64,000 nt of DNA from Punica granatum (GCF_007655135.1 NC_045134.1:8390982-8454981), one strand, 5' to 3'. Positions 1 through 13,027 are shown, counted from the first letter of the stretch. Notes: a model not told the origin generated them from the letters alone. Made by a program: numbers and translations.

Positions 1-88
1 GTTGTCAAAGCTTAGTTTCAAAATTTGTCTCTCTAGTTTAGTTTTTGTGGCGTAATCAGTGGAATTTGTTTTGGTTTCTGTTATACAG

Positions 89-588
89 GGACCACCATTC
101 TTGATGCGATTAAACGAACAGTTGGACCTGAAACAGAAGTCATATTTGAGCAATGCCCATCAGCGGACACATTATCAGCTCATGATTTTGCATTTGCCGT
201 TGTGGCTGTAGGTGAACCTCCATATGCAGAATATATCTGCTCGAAGACCAAACTTGTTATCCCTTCTGATCTAGCTGATATGATATGTTCAGTTGCTGAT
301 AGAGTACCAACACTTCTTGTTTTGATCACTGGGAGACCTATAGAGTTAAAGCCAGAGATGCTTGAGAAGATTGATGCTTTGGTTGCTGCTTGGTTGCCTG
401 GGACTGAAGGAAATGGAATTACAGATGTAGTTTTTGGAGATTATGACTTCGTGGGACGATTACCTGTCTCGTGGTTCAAGACGCTTGACCAATTGCCGAT
501 GGATCCCAGTGCTAACTTATACGATCCTCTGTTCCCAGTTGGCTTTGGATTGACACACAGCCCAAAAATAAAAACCAACAGCATTTAG
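89..588 (+). CDS. GH3 beta-glucosidase, last exon only (5' part lies outside window)
   Basis: Terminal exon of a glycoside hydrolase family 3 beta-glucosidase; bases 1-88 are the end of the preceding intron, with a TTATACAG acceptor. The exon is 500 nt, exactly the length of the last exon of the two downstream copies, and encodes the GH3 C-terminal domain ([18 protein letters not shown]..., ending MKTNSI-like). It contains [10 protein letters not shown], the segment that carries the catalytic acid/base glutamate in barley ExoI-type enzymes (family knowledge), and the late [13 protein letters not shown] motif. No frameshift or stop is seen. Compared with the other copies it has YICSKTK where they have YISSKTE. 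Because the first eight exons are outside the window, whether the whole gene is functional cannot be judged. Confidence 0.9.
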
Positions 589-2585
589 GCCACGGATTGG
601 GCAATAAGTTTCGCTTCTATGACATGACATGCATTAATTATATTCCTCAATATTAATTTGGATATATATGTTTGCTTTTAATTTTCAAATAAGTGTGTTC
701 TATCTGATCACCATTACAAAATACCCCAGAAGGTTGTGTAAGTCATCATTTACGGAGTTCAATGTCTATTGATCATCGTCAATGTAACATATTTGGTCTA
801 TCATTTCTTATATATATATATCTATTCCCACCATCGCCTTCAACATCTTCGAGGCTCGCACGATAGTCCACCTCGAGAGCTAGCTTGAACAAGGGGGGTG
901 GGAGCTGCAGTGGAAATCCCATATGGGGGCAAGGTAATCAAAGTATCTTGAGTTGAGATATATTGGGCACATAATCAGTTGGTTGGTGTTTGAAACTTCG
1001 AGAGGCTCAGCTGAACAACTCCTGGACTGAGATGACAAATGCACTAGGAATAATTCCAATCGCCAAGCAAAAGCCCACGATGAGCGCTCACGTACTGGGG
1101 TTACAAGAACTTCCGCAGTTGCTGCTTGACAGACGTCCCTTTACTTCTATAATATGACATCTGCAATTCCAGAACCATAATGAAGTCAAAGATGGAAAGA
1201 TCAAGTCATGAAGAAGGATGCGTGCTCTTCATTGTGAACCTTTCTATGAGCGAGCACAGTAAACCTTTGGCACCAGGAAGCTAAGAATGCCAATAAAAAA
1301 AAAAATCAGGAGCTTTAATGCCTTAAGCAGATAGAGAAGTTGAAGTTGATCACTACAACTCTCAAGGACCCTTCAGTTTAGGAAGATTGACCCGCATGCA
1401 TACCTCGTCGATGCAAACTATTAGCAGCGTTCTAGATATGGAATAAATATGGCTTCACTTTCTAAAAGTAGATCTTGCATTTCCAAACTTTGAAATCTTC
1501 TACCCCTATTTTATGATAAAGTTCCAATTCGAAGTTAACACTACAGGTAATCGACCTTACTTAAGACTCGATTGTCTTTTGGCAGCGAAAGTGAACTAAT
1601 TGAAGAAGATAGGAAGCAGAATTTATTATGCCAATGCCTTGTCCAATGTGGGAAGTTAAAATGGTTAACTCCAGGATCCAGCTATGGTCAAGAGTCCTCT
1701 CTCCACTGCCCTGCACCATGCATTTTAGCCTGATATGAAATTGTCGACGGCTGAGCAGGAGACAAGCTTTACCCTGCCCAAAAATGGAAGGCCCAAAAGA
1801 TGTAAAAGAAAAAAAATAAAAAATAAAAAACATTATACAGCTCCCTCTAGCTCGTTGTGCGAAAGCAGGTACCTTCCCATGAAGGTAAAGTACATTCTGA
1901 GAGGGCCACTACTATTTATGAATCTATCTTAGTAATTGTGCAATTTATTCAAAATATGAATTATATATTGCAAACTGAGCCAAATACATAACATTCTATC
2001 ACATTCAAAGTATAGTATTAGTCTTTTCTATAGGAAAAAAATGTGTACTGTAACGGCGTTTGTTTTTCAAGTTAGATAGCGATTCAACTCAACTCGATTT
2101 TGTGCGATGATTGCAAGTGTTATTGATGTGTGAGAATATATATATATGTATGCTTATATGGATGTGAAAGTAGATAAGATATTTATTATTAAAAAATTAA
2201 TTATAAAAATGATTAGGAAAAATATGAGTGTATAATTATTATTAAATGACAAAAAGGATAAAACAATAGTGATTATATTGTTAAATTTGAGAAAAAAAAT
2301 AGAGTTGAGTTGGGTAGAGTAGCGATCCAATTTGAAAAATAAACTCAAAAATAGTGATTTGCACTTCATCTTGCTTTAATGTTAAGTGATGCCTATGTAA
2401 ATGCAGAAAATGATTTCGAGCATCTACCTTCTTTTCAGTATCGTCCCATCCATCTTGCGGAAATGGAACAATTCTGAACCAGAGAAAAAACACCATTAAA
2501 CCAACCAATTCGTCAATACACATTAAGTGAAGCCTAACGAAGAACATGAAGTAAATTATTACTTAAAGAGTCACAATGTAGATAA
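589..2585. repeat. Spacer block X (copy A): 3' flank shared by GH3 and minus-strand TNL genes
   Basis: No gene is seen. This spacer is paralogous in patches to 31089-32440 and 39280-40920: matching stretches lie near 840-900 / 31335-31390, near 1150-1300 / 39460-39600, near 1490-1600 / 31945-32060, and near 2380-2540 / 40565-40760. It separates the GH3 stop from a convergent LRR fragment, as the equivalent block does at 31.1-32.4 kb. At about 2053-2360 sits an AT-rich insert with inverted GTTGAGTTGA-type ends, like the MITEs at 41.2 and 42.2 kb. Confidence 0.7.
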
Positions 2586-3646
2586 TTGATGCTCATTCCT
2601 GAATATGAGGGTCAGACACTATCTCAACCCCATGGGACTATATCAGACTTTCTCGTCATCCAGTTTAGTTCTCCAAGACCTGGAATCTCTTCTCTGCGGC
2701 CTTGTACTCTCAACGGTCGTAGATTCTTATTGTTGAGGGAAGCAGGCATATTTTGGTACGTGATAGCACCAATACTCTCAAGCTGGAGAACCGCCCAATT
2801 TGGCTTGGGATTTCTCCTTTGAGAGAACTCGGAGTATCCAACATTTCAAGCTTCCTCATGCTTCCGATAGGGCTTGGTAACTCATGGATGTTGCAACCGC
2901 TCATCTTGATCGCTTTCAACTCCTTCAGCTTCTCAATAGAATCAGGCAACTGAACAAGTCCAGAATAAGATATATCCAATTCATATAAAGATTTTAGATC
3001 ACCAAACGGGTTTGGAACCTTCTCAATCTTGCGACAACTTCTTAAAGAAAGGCACTGAAGATTTTTAAGGTTCCCAAAGGAATCGCGTAATTTAGTGATG
3101 CTTGCTTTTGACGGATCTAATTCAACTAATGATTGCATGTCTCCAAATGCCTCAGGAAGTCTTTCTAACCAACTCCCAAGGAGCAAGAGGCATTTTAGTC
3201 TCCTTAGCCTTCCAACAGTCGGAAGGTCGACAATATTGACATCTACTACTTCAAGGATCATCATGGATTTAAAATTACCAATTGATTCCGGCAACGACTG
3301 GAAATCATAATTAAGGTCTTTTAGGAACACCTCTCCTAATATTTCCAAGGAACCAACATTTCTTCGGGCAAACCCTTAAGAAAACGACAATGCTTCAAAT
3401 TTAAGTGCCTCAAGCTCTTTAATTGCCAAGGGATCTATCAATTTCACTTAAGGAATAACATTCTAGGATCAATCTCTTCAAGTTCCAACACTGTGAAAGA
3501 TCGAGCATTTTATCTAATATGCAGAACACCAGATCCAAAACTTCTAAACTATCTCCAGCCTGGCAAAATTGTAAGAACAATAAAATGAGAGATGACAAGA
3601 CAAACATACATCTATAGAGAGTGTGACTTTTGAGGCCCTCAATCAA
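2586..3646 (-). pseudogene. TNL leucine-rich-repeat fragment, minus strand
   Basis: Remnant of the LRR part of a TIR-NB-LRR receptor. Reading on the minus strand, 3571-3419 has a plausible acceptor (TTTTGCCAG) then DSLEVLDLVFCILDKML... and LSEIDRSLGN, the usual first LRRs of TNL exon 4; a frame change follows, and 3348-2710 continues with about nine repeats of the form LPESIGNFKSMMILEV, LPDSIEKLKELKAIKM, GEIPSQIGRFSSLRVLVLS. The frame then breaks and the C-terminal part is lost. No TIR or NB-ARC exon lies upstream (3650-5660). Close paralogue of the split LRR pseudogene at 32.4-39.2 kb. Not expected to make a receptor. Confidence 0.85.
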
Positions 3647-5664
3647 AATAAGACACTAATGTATGTATTTACAAAGCTGTGATGGTTTCGGCTAGCTGAT
3701 GGACTTTTAATGCATAGACCATTTGATTCTCTCAGAAGTTTTTGAATTTTCATTGCTGTGTAAAAATGTAATGTTTATACAGGATGAAAATCTGCGTGTT
3801 ACACATAAAATATTTGTGAAAATCTGCGTGTTACCATGCATTTAGAGTGTGACCACTTTCATTTGCTATCATCTCATTTGCAATCAAAATAACATTTCCG
3901 AAACCCATATATAGAATTGGGTTTCACTATCTATAAACTCAAGTTTTTAAGTTGGACGGTACCCCAAACCCATATAGGCCCACTGGAAATATAAGATAAT
4001 ATGTAAGAGCAAAGTTCACATGCTCGGATAAATGAGTGGGACATTCTAAGGATATTTTCATTTGTGTAACATATATAAAATATTGACTAATTTATTAAGA
4101 ATGATTTTGGGAGCAAGTCTCAGTATTTTGGTTTGGGAATTCCGAACTATGATAGTGGTTCAAGACGAATCTTTAGCGTAAGTTCTATATTGAGAATAAT
4201 TATCGGAGCAAATTTCGATATTACGGTTTAAGATTATTGCGATTGTTGACATTGATTTGAGACTAATCTTTAGTATCAATTTATTGAGAATTATAAAAAC
4301 GCTAAATGTAAAATTATGAAAAATTGAGAAACCATCTATTGAGCTTCGTATTTTATATTAGTTATAGATTGTAGGTAGAATAATTGCATAACTAAATTAA
4401 TGATGCGACTTTGCAAGAAGTCCCGTAGAAAAGCTTGCTAGATTGTAGTTTTTTTCTTTCTTATTTTTCCTCTTTTTGTGTGTTATTTTCCTTACTTTTT
4501 TGCTTAGGTTATATTTCTTAATTTTGTTAAACAATGTTATGCTACTTTTGTCTTCACCGGCAAGTGCATATAGGATATAAAAGTAAAATAAAAGAAGAGA
4601 TATAGCGCAGTCATGCATACCCTCACTTAGTGATCTAGAGATTCCAAGTTCGATATCTAATGGGACTATTCGTGTCTCTTTATTAGTTACTAAAAATTCT
4701 ATTTTATTATACTAGACCTATGGACATCTCTATGTAAATATGTATATATTTATACATATACTATAAAATATACATGTGAGTTGCACATGAAATGTTTTTC
4801 GATTAAATAGTGAGATACAATATTTATAAAATGCTGAAAAATATATACAAAATTAAATTTCATTCGTATAATATATCATTAATTTTATAACATCATTGAT
4901 AATCTTATTGTTTGGTTTAAAGATACCGAATCAAATATTTATTACTTAATATCATTAATTTATATTTATAATTTTTTTTGCCAAAATTAGGTCGATTTAC
5001 CTTATAAAGTTACACTTAATATAAGAAGTGAAGGTATAATCTTTTAAATTACTTGGCTATTATATATTTGTTAGACTTTTGAAGTAGTTAATCCAAACAA
5101 AAGAAGGAAAAAATTTTCAATTCTAATGTATAATCGAAAAGAAATTGTAATAAACATTCATTTAACTATATTAGTATTTTACTATTCTTTTTGCATTGCA
5201 AATATTATAAATGTTAAAGTAATATAAAAAAAACTTTCACAGAAATCAGGATCAAAATCATGATAATAAAGAGCAAAATGAGTGAATACTATTAAAGGAA
5301 AATGAGAGAAAAGCAAAAAAACAAAAAAAAGATCATTTAATCTATATTATTATAATGGGGAACCAAAGTAGTTGGTGCGACTTTCCTTCTCCGAAAAATA
5401 CCCTTAATTAAATAAAAAACCTTGAACGATTGGAATTTAATTAAAGGGTGATTTAGTCAATTCAAATCTTCATTAATCGATAACTATTCCACTTTTCCTA
5501 TCTTCTCACTCTCCCTCTCTCTTTCTCTCTCCACTCTCTCCGATCTCTCCTATTTCCTTTAGCATGTCCTTTCTTTATTTAATTTTATGATTTTATATTA
5601 AAATCATAAAAACATTTGATAATCTATATTATTTGATATATGTTATAAGTTATTGAAGATTATT
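3647..5664. other. AT-rich spacer without recognisable gene
   Basis: Strongly AT-rich, with a CT-rich patch at 5505-5555. Short open frames here have no protein-like composition. I see no TNL exon that would complete the LRR fragment to its left. Confidence 0.6.
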
Positions 5665-5669
5665 ATATA

Positions 5670-6187
5670 TGTTAAGAATTATAATGCTACATGAAAAAGA
5701 TGAAAGAACAATCATTGATTTATATGAAACTTGAGTACCGCCACTTATTGACTTGAACTTTTAAGTGAAAATGGGACAATGCCCGTATACGCCCAATGGA
5801 AATTTAATATGGTATCAGAGCTTAGGTTACGCGTATAAGCACCGATGCTTGTATGAGTGTATGAACTTGCACCATGCCAAGCCCAGTATGCTTGAGAGCA
5901 ATAAAAAAGGAGCGCCTCGTGGCTAAGTCCCCCTCACCCATGTACGAAGGATGAGTCCGACTCGAGATCAATTGTCGAAGGTGGGCGTTTAAGGGTACGT
6001 GACAACATGTAAACAAAAATAGGCCGCACATTGCACGTAAGGACGGGTATTGAAAATTATAATCTCACATGTAAAAGATGAAAGAACAACTATTGGTTTA
6101 TATAATACTCAAGTACCACTACTTATCAGTTTAAGCTTTTAAATGAAAATAAATCCAAGTTCATATAAGCCTAATGGAAATTCAATA
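5670..6187 (+). mobile_element. TRIM-like terminal-repeat retrotransposon in miniature
   Basis: Two direct repeats of 140 nt, 5670-5809 and 6048-6187, share the order AATTATAAT, ACATG, AAGATGAAAGAACAA, TTTATAT, CAAGTACC/TGAGTACC, ACTTAT, TTTTAA.TGAAAAT and CCTAATGGAAATT/CCAATGGAAATT. Directly after the first repeat is TGGTATCAGAGC (5810-5821), the primer binding site complementary to initiator tRNA-Met used by many plant retroelements. The internal part (about 240 nt) has no coding capacity and ends in a short purine tract (GGACGGG) before the second repeat. ATATA flanks both ends (5665-5669, 6188-6192), though in AT-rich DNA this is weak evidence. Non-autonomous; needs enzymes from other elements. 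Confidence 0.75.
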
Positions 6188-6421
6188 ATATATTTGCAAA
6201 AATTTTAAAATAGTAATGAAAACAATTACATTAGTTCACGCAAGTCTGAGTCTTGATAACCAAGTCGCGTGTAGTGCGAGCACAAATCTTGTTGCTTATA
6301 ATTCTAATTCTTTGTGAAAAAATTACCTAGAAAGTATTGAATAATTATTGCTAATCTTCTTTTGTGTGTAAATCACATATAATTTCAATTTCTTCTCAAG
6401 TTTTCATTTGGGATAAGTACT

Positions 6422-9400
6422 TGTCAGCACCCAATTTTGGTCCACCGGCTTCAGAGGGGCAGAATCGTCGTTTTTTTGCCGCCCGTGAGGGAAGTATTTC
6501 CGATTAATTACCCGAGTATTCACGACTTTTCGGAGATAGCACATTTTCCTAATCTAGCACCAATTTTATGATTTTTCAAAAATAATACTATTTTGGGACG
6601 TTTTCAAATTTCGCGTGCATCGATGTTAATTTTCAAAATTCGGGACAAAATTCGAGATTGAAAATAATTTTATCGCATAATATCGATCATCAAATTTTTC
6701 GAAGCGTGATGGCGGTCTCGAATTATTTTTCCGACGTCCGATCAAGAAGACGAGATTTTTAAATTTATACGCGCGTCGATTTTGAAATTCGAAAAAAAAA
6801 AAAAAGTCAGCAACGGTCAGAAGTCACTGACTTTTGACCGCTGCTCCTCTTTCATCATTTATTTTCCTGTTCTTCTTCTTCCTCTTTTCTTCTTTTCTTT
6901 CTCTTTCTTTCCTTCTTCTTCTCCCTCCTGGCAGGGACGGACCCGAGCCTCCCGCGCCGCTGCACCCGAGCCTGCCACACGCCAACTCCTCTGCACACGC
7001 CAACGTCTTCCTCTTCACACGCGAATGGATTTCGTGCACGCGATTTCTCTCTCTCTCTCTCTCTCTCTCGATTCCGGAACAAAACCGGAAGCTCACACGA
7101 AAAATGGGGGGGACAGACGAAAAAATCCCGGAAGCTCATCGATTCTCTCAAAAAAATTCCTACAGCCCACGCTCTCCCTCAGCTCGTTCGGACGATTCGC
7201 CCTCAGCTCCCGGATTCGAACCCCCTCAGCTCACGAACTCTCTCTAAAATCCCGGCCCGACTTTCCGCCGAGATCCACAGCTCGACCTCACGCCGAGACC
7301 CGCAGCTCGCCCACGGCCGAAAAAAAAACCTCCAGCTCCCTCGCCGAACCCGCAGCTCGAGTCTGCCTCACCCACGGCTCGGCCGCCGAACCGCCTCCTC
7401 TCTCCCTCTGAGTTTCCGTGTTCTGCTAACCGGGTCGGTTTCTCTTTTTCGGGTTGAACAGGCACGCCATCCAGCAGCTCGGCCCGCGCACGCCAGCCCA
7501 GCCCAGCCATCGCGGTCCGGTCCGGCCCACTAACCGCGGTCCAGTCAGGCCCAATCTGCCCTCATCGGCCCAGTTCGGCCCGATACCCCAGTTTGGCCAA
7601 ATCCGGCCCAATCCGGCCCCTCTAGCAGCCCAACCCGTCCGGCGTTTTTAAATTTTTTAAATTTTTTTATTTTACAGATTCACCCCCAATCTCCCGAACT
7701 AGGTAAATCCCCAACTTAGTGGCATGTTTAGGACTCCGCTTTTGAATATTAATGTTTACTTGGATGAATATGATGCGAAATGAATGTTATTGGGCTGTGC
7801 GGGTGATCGGATTTGTCTCATGCTCGATTTTACGAACTTTTCGTTTTGTCTCATTTCAGTACAGAGGACGCAATTTTTATTTTTCATCTGCCCTGAATTT
7901 TAAAATTGTTTCCAGTCAAGTCCCGGTTATTTTAATATCTTCAGATCAGTCCTGAACTTTTCGGAATTTTTAAATCAGTCCCTAAACTTTTTGCAATTTT
8001 CAAATCAGTCACTAATATTTCGGAATTTTCACATTAGTCCCTGAACCTTTCGATTTTTCACATCAGTCCCTGAGCTTTTCGGAATTTTCAAATCAGTCCC
8101 TTAACTTTTCGGAATTTTCAAATCAGTCCTGAACATTTTCCAAAGACATCCGACCCTTTCCTACTTGGATCACCGACCGACAGCGCGTGTGCCATGTTTA
8201 AATATTTTATTCTTGTAATTATATGTATACGGCATGACAACGTGTGTGCTTTGCATGATTTTTCGCTTTCCATGAATCGGTGCCGTTTTATTGATTTCGT
8301 TGATATCGTGTTTGCGTGTATGTTTGTATGTGTTTATCATGATCATGGCGGCACCGGTTATGTAAATTTGTATGTTTGCCGTGCTTGATGTGGTGATATG
8401 CTCTTGATCTGTGCTTAAAATGCTTTATCGTTTAAATCAAAACCTCTCATGAATCGGGTTAATCATGCAAACTCGACTTAAAATTAATTTTTAAATCCTA
8501 AGGCGATCGGGAATTAGGATTCGCATCGGACGGTCCATCAATGATCGGCTCAACGGTCCGAAACCCGAATATTTAGAGCATTTGGCAAAACATTAATTAA
8601 TTTAATCAATAATTTCACTAACGGGGTAATTGGACGTTCACACGATTAATTAATTCACTTGGCCCTAATAATTTTGTACGAATTGGTAATAAACCGGTAA
8701 CACGCGTCGATAGGTTGCAAACATGCGTTGGTGCCCTTCTCAAAACTTGCAAATTTTATAAAACTCGAGACACGTAGTTCGATGTGACATGGATGTCTAG
8801 GAAGGACTTGCGCGTCTTGACTCGAGGCCTCACCTGATTTCAGGAAACTCAGGTCTGGACGTGGAAGTTCTTCTTAGATCACTTCCGGATAGATTAACAG
8901 ATCTTTTGGCTCTTTAGGGTTCTTGACAACCCTAGAAGGTCCAGGGGATCGGTTAGCGCCGGTCACAGGCCGAGGTGGCCCGCACCGCGTAATCTCTCTT
9001 TCCCGAAAACAATTTTTATCTCAAGGGCAAAATCGTCTATTTGCAACCTAGTGACACCCCCCTAGGGTTAGAATAAGAGAAACATGCGGTATCAAGGTAG
9101 GGATGGGCTACCTATCTAGGCGCAGGTTCATCTGCATAGCCCGCCCTATCCGACCGATGAGTTTTTGTTATTCTAGCATATTCTCGGGTAGTTAGTTCGG
9201 GTGGATTAGCTCAAAATACAAATACCGAATTAATTGTATACTCGGCTAAGACAAAATGGGCAATAGCGGGATAGGCACTAGGTTCCAGGATGTACAGGCG
9301 GAATCAATGTTCGGTAATAACCTGTAACAACCGTAGTGTCACGACATAGAACAATCCTAAAAATAACCCACAAACACAAGACTTGATAACAGACGTCACG

Positions 9401-10274
9401 TACGTCAAGCCCTCGGAAAATAATGCCAAATGCGAAATACCTTCCCGAGGCGATCCCTGATCGATTCGCACCTTGTACCCATTTTGTCTGTTTTAGGGTA
9501 GGATTTGCATGCCAAGATATCCCGGTTAAAAATCGGTTAATTCACGTAAATTCGGCAATAACAAAACCCCATTGTTTGCTTATTTATGCCCGTTTTGTTA
9601 CATTCTTGCACTTGTTTTGTTACGCGGATCGAGCTCGATTCCTCAGGATGCGATCCATATGGGGTCCAACGCCCCACCGTAGATCACGGGGTCTAACCCC
9701 CTAACACTGAGCGCGCATCTTAATTTCAATTCCAGTCTTTTCAAACCACACGGTGAGCACGAGTGGAATAATAACCGAACGCGATTCGACCGGGATTCAG
9801 TTGTTGTAACTTGTATTTTATTTATTTGAGAGGACAATGTAAGGATTTATATTGTGCATTCATTCATGTAAGAATCCCGGTCGGAGAGTGGACGGTCGGA
9901 GTGTTCCTTCGAATTTACGGTGTCAAAACGCGTAAGATGAGCGGAACTTAATTAAGCGGTAATTAAATAAAAATGGCAAGCCTAGACAAGCTAGAGTACC
10001 GATAGGGCATGCGAGATATAGGCTCGCATGTAACAGAACCCCCGAATTCGGAATCTCGGGTTCCGCAGACCATATGCCTTAGCAATTAGGTGTACCCTGT
10101 ACCCCTAGACCCGGGTAACTTGCCGGCCCTCGACCTTTCGGGTCGTAAAATGGCAAGTGGCGACTCCTTCTCACGTGCGTCCGTCGCGCGTCCCCGGGAA
10201 GGTGGACACTCCCAAGCCGCGTTGCATAGGCGCGCGCACGCGTGCCCCGACGAGATGAAATTCGGGTGCGCACA
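6422..10274 (+). mobile_element. Very long solo LTR (3.85 kb), probably Ty3/Gypsy-type
   Basis: The segment begins TGTCAGCACCC and ends GGGTGCGCACA, an 11-nt inverted repeat with two mismatches and TG...CA termini, flanked by GTACT (6417-6421) and GTACC (10275-10279), a 5-bp target-site duplication with one difference. Base composition changes sharply at both ends (GC-rich, CT-rich inside; AT-rich outside). No gag, protease, reverse transcriptase or integrase motif is seen, so I read it as a solo LTR left by LTR-LTR recombination rather than a full element. The long open frames at 6782-7411 lie in CT- and GC-rich low-complexity DNA. LTRs of this length are known in Tat/Ogre-type Gypsy elements; the lineage call is inference. 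Confidence 0.65.
7941..8140 (+). repeat. Degenerate ~31-bp tandem repeat inside the solo LTR
   Basis: About six to seven imperfect copies of a unit of the form AATCAGTCCCTGAAC + TTTTCGGAATTTTCA follow one another. The copies differ by single bases and short indels, so this is an old minisatellite belonging to the LTR. Confidence 0.8.
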
Positions 10275-10279
10275 GTACC

Positions 10280-12270
10280 AATAAAATAAAAATATTTAAA
10301 ACATTTCCTCTTTCAGACCAAAACGTTTATTTTTGTATAAGTAGGACATAATATTTGTTAATATTTAAATAAGGCCTTTCCAATAATTTGAATATTTTTA
10401 TGTTTCAAAAGTTAAACCTAAAATCTGCAAATTCTAAAAAAATAGAACAATTACATATGCACACATAAAGAGCAAACTTATGGGATCGAAGATTAAAAGA
10501 GAAAGGCAGATCGGCTGGCAGTGGTTTTTAAGAGGTAAACTCTGCTAATGACGAGGTCGTGGGCAATGGCGGTTGTTGGCCAAAGGCCCCCGCCGCTCAA
10601 TTTCTTACTTCCTATTAAAATCGACCAAGATTACTAAGAAAAAAGTTCAAAAGAAAATGACAAGAGACAATCAAATAATATCTTGGAATATAGAGGAAAA
10701 TCCATGATATCCTTTAAAAATAAAGTAAACAAGATATAAAGGGTTACTTGAGAACCATATGTAAATATTATCTATTAAAAGCCTATAAAGTATCTATAAA
10801 TTATAAGGGAATGGACATCTTATAAGAGGTGACATACCTTTTGAAATATAAGAATACGACCATAGAGATTTTGGGGCAACAATGTCGAGATTCTTTTGAG
10901 ACTTCTTAATGTACTAATCTAAGAGAAAAATTTTAGAGGGAGAAGGAAGTTCAAATGATCCTTCATATTTCTATTTGAAAACTGAAAGATATATAGAGTA
11001 GAAAAAAATGCAGCTCTTCGAATGTCACATCTCTTTAACAATCATATCATTTCACCAGAAAATCATATTTAACCAAATATGAAATAGTATTGATGATTAA
11101 ATTTATCTATACTAATTTTGCTATTAAGATTATCTTCTTATTAAATTATAGTTTTCTTTTTTTATTTTTTTGGTCAAATTTTTTTATTTTTGTTATACTA
11201 AACAAGATATGCGATAAAAATAAAAACTTACGTGATATGCGAATTTCGTTTAGCCATATGAGATGCAAGGGCCTCTTGAAATATTGTTTTAGAAAACTTG
11301 TTTCACTTGTATTGTTTGAATAAAGAACATTTCCGAAAAGGTACAATGATTTCAAAAATTAATTTGGTTCTGTTAATTATTTAAATGGGCAAATTTGTAT
11401 ATCATTATTTAAATGTGGGCAAAATGGGAAGAAAAATTGGAGAAACACCTCATTTTATTTTTGCCATTGAAAGCATGAAAGGCTGCATGAGACAAAGATT
11501 ATGTGAAATTGTTAGGCAATGAACATATGATATGAAATTTTGAAATTATAAATCGATATAAAAAATAGGATAAACATACTTGCGACAATGACTAACTTGG
11601 TTGAGATGCATATGAGGGGAAAATTGTCAGAAATCAGACACAAAAGCACATGAGTATTTTGAAATAATGAATATAAGTATTATGAAAACATGTGATCAAA
11701 AGTAATGAACCTGAAAGGGTGCAACGAAAATTTACAATAGCACAAGAGTATTTTGGAATAATGAAAATTGAAGAAACACCTCGTACTTTTATACATAGTA
11801 TATAGATATTTAGTCTTAAAAAAAAGGTTTCAATTTTTAAATATTTTCAAATTTTCATGAAATATCTTCTACGGATAAATGTGGGAAAATTCTCGAGCAT
11901 CTTAGGAATATATGGATAAATTTTTATAGCTTAATGTATTCCTTAACAAGATCATCTGTATTGCATATTTATATCTAGGCTCTAATTGTTTAGCTCTAAA
12001 CTCAAACGCTTGAGTATATTCATGTGGTGCTTCTTTATATTGATTTTATTTTTATCATTCATTTTAGTTTCTGCGAATGGGTGTAACTTTTGAAATTTTT
12101 CACTGTTTCATTTGATTCGTAAGAGTCTAGAAGGAATTTTTTTGCCAAGATCAAAAGTATATATTCTCTTTAATTGACTTAAGATTCAACGGTACATGGG
12201 TGCATATGTGCATCTGCTGAATGAAATTTCACTTTATTTTTTGACAAATCGAATTTCAATTTTTCCTTTG
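10280..12270. other. AT-rich spacer, no gene seen
   Basis: Low-complexity AT-rich sequence after the LTR. Short frames such as 11090-11323 are F/I/L/K-rich translations of AT DNA. No splice-bounded exon or repeat end was recognised. Confidence 0.55.
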
Positions 12271-12279
12271 TAAAACTTT

Positions 12280-12415
12280 TACCCTCCATTCAGATTGAAG
12301 GAAACAGAGGGAAAGGAAAGAGAGGGGAGGGAAAGTTGTATGGAAATTTTTGAAAATTCTATACAACTTTCTCGCCCCTCCCCTCCCTTTTTCTCCTATC
12401 CAAACGAGCTCAAAG
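12280..12415. repeat. Fold-back (hairpin) element abutting TNL fragment
   Basis: Purine-rich arm at about 12295-12350 is followed immediately by a pyrimidine-rich, near-complementary arm at 12353-12395 (GAAAGTTGTATGGAAATTTT against AAAATTCTATACAACTTTC). It lies directly in front of the truncated NB-ARC coding piece and probably marks the insertion that cut it. Confidence 0.6.
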
Positions 12416-13027
12416 CTCGTAAAAGTTGTGGACAACAATAAGTTGTGTGGGAAGCATGCCATTTACCAAGGAAACAAGGCCCTTGAGAACAACAATACGT
12501 TGTGGATGCACGATGAATTTAGAGACCTCGGAAGGAGCATTGTTGAACGTGAGAAGAAACTTAGCAGGCTGTCGTTGCCCCAGGAAGCTTTAAATATGCT
12601 GAATAATGACAAGGTAAAGTAACAGAGAAAATCAGAATACATTGTCTAAGAAAACAGAACTGAGTCTTTTCCCCGTGAATAATTTCTTTAGATGACTGTA
12701 ATTAGCCATTCTATGCTCATAGCCTGTTTATGTTTCTTCCAGGGAACTGAGGAAGTCAAGGCGCTATGCCTTTCGTTGGATCTTTCCATGGAGCGTGCTG
12801 CTAATGCACGAGATTTTACAGAGTTACGAGGCATAAGGCTCACTGAAATGGATTGGCCGAACTTCGGAGGAGACTGGACGGAATGCCTTAGGAAATTAAA
12901 ATGGCTTGCTTTGTATAACAGTCTAATAAATTTTATAGCAACTAATTTATCTCTAATTAGCTTGGTCATTCTGGACCTTTAAGGGAGCTCGATCAAAGAC
13001 GACTGGCGTGGATGGACCCAACTTCAG
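12415..13027 (+). pseudogene. TNL fragment: end of NB-ARC plus first LRR exon
   Basis: Two TNL exon pieces in correct order. 12415-12613 reads LVKVVDNNKL...LWMHDEFRDLGRSIVERE, the MHD region of an NB-ARC domain, ending EALNMLNNDK before a GTAAAG donor. 12743-13027 follows a TTCCAG acceptor and reads GTEEVKALCLSLDLS...LRKLKWLALYNS...LVILDL, the linker-LRR exon seen in the intact TNLs at 47651 and 59547. An in-frame TAA (12980-12982) interrupts it, and P-loop, TIR and downstream LRR are missing; about 20 residues are inserted before MHD. It sits 2.4 kb upstream of a GH3 gene, as the LRR fragment at 24.4 kb sits upstream of the next GH3. Confidence 0.85.

Noticed and set aside
2154..2369. AT-rich minus-strand frames (also 11090-11355 and 42264-42566)
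   Set aside because: F/I/N/L/K-rich translations of AT-rich MITE or spacer DNA.
5810..5821. TGGTATCAGAGC as part of a tRNA gene
   Set aside because: No cloverleaf around it; it is the primer binding site of the TRIM element. The same holds for 38245-38257 in copia.
6782..7411. 209-aa open frame on the plus strand and overlapping minus-strand frames
   Set aside because: Low-complexity CT- and GC-rich DNA inside the solo LTR; open in several frames at once, with no domain.
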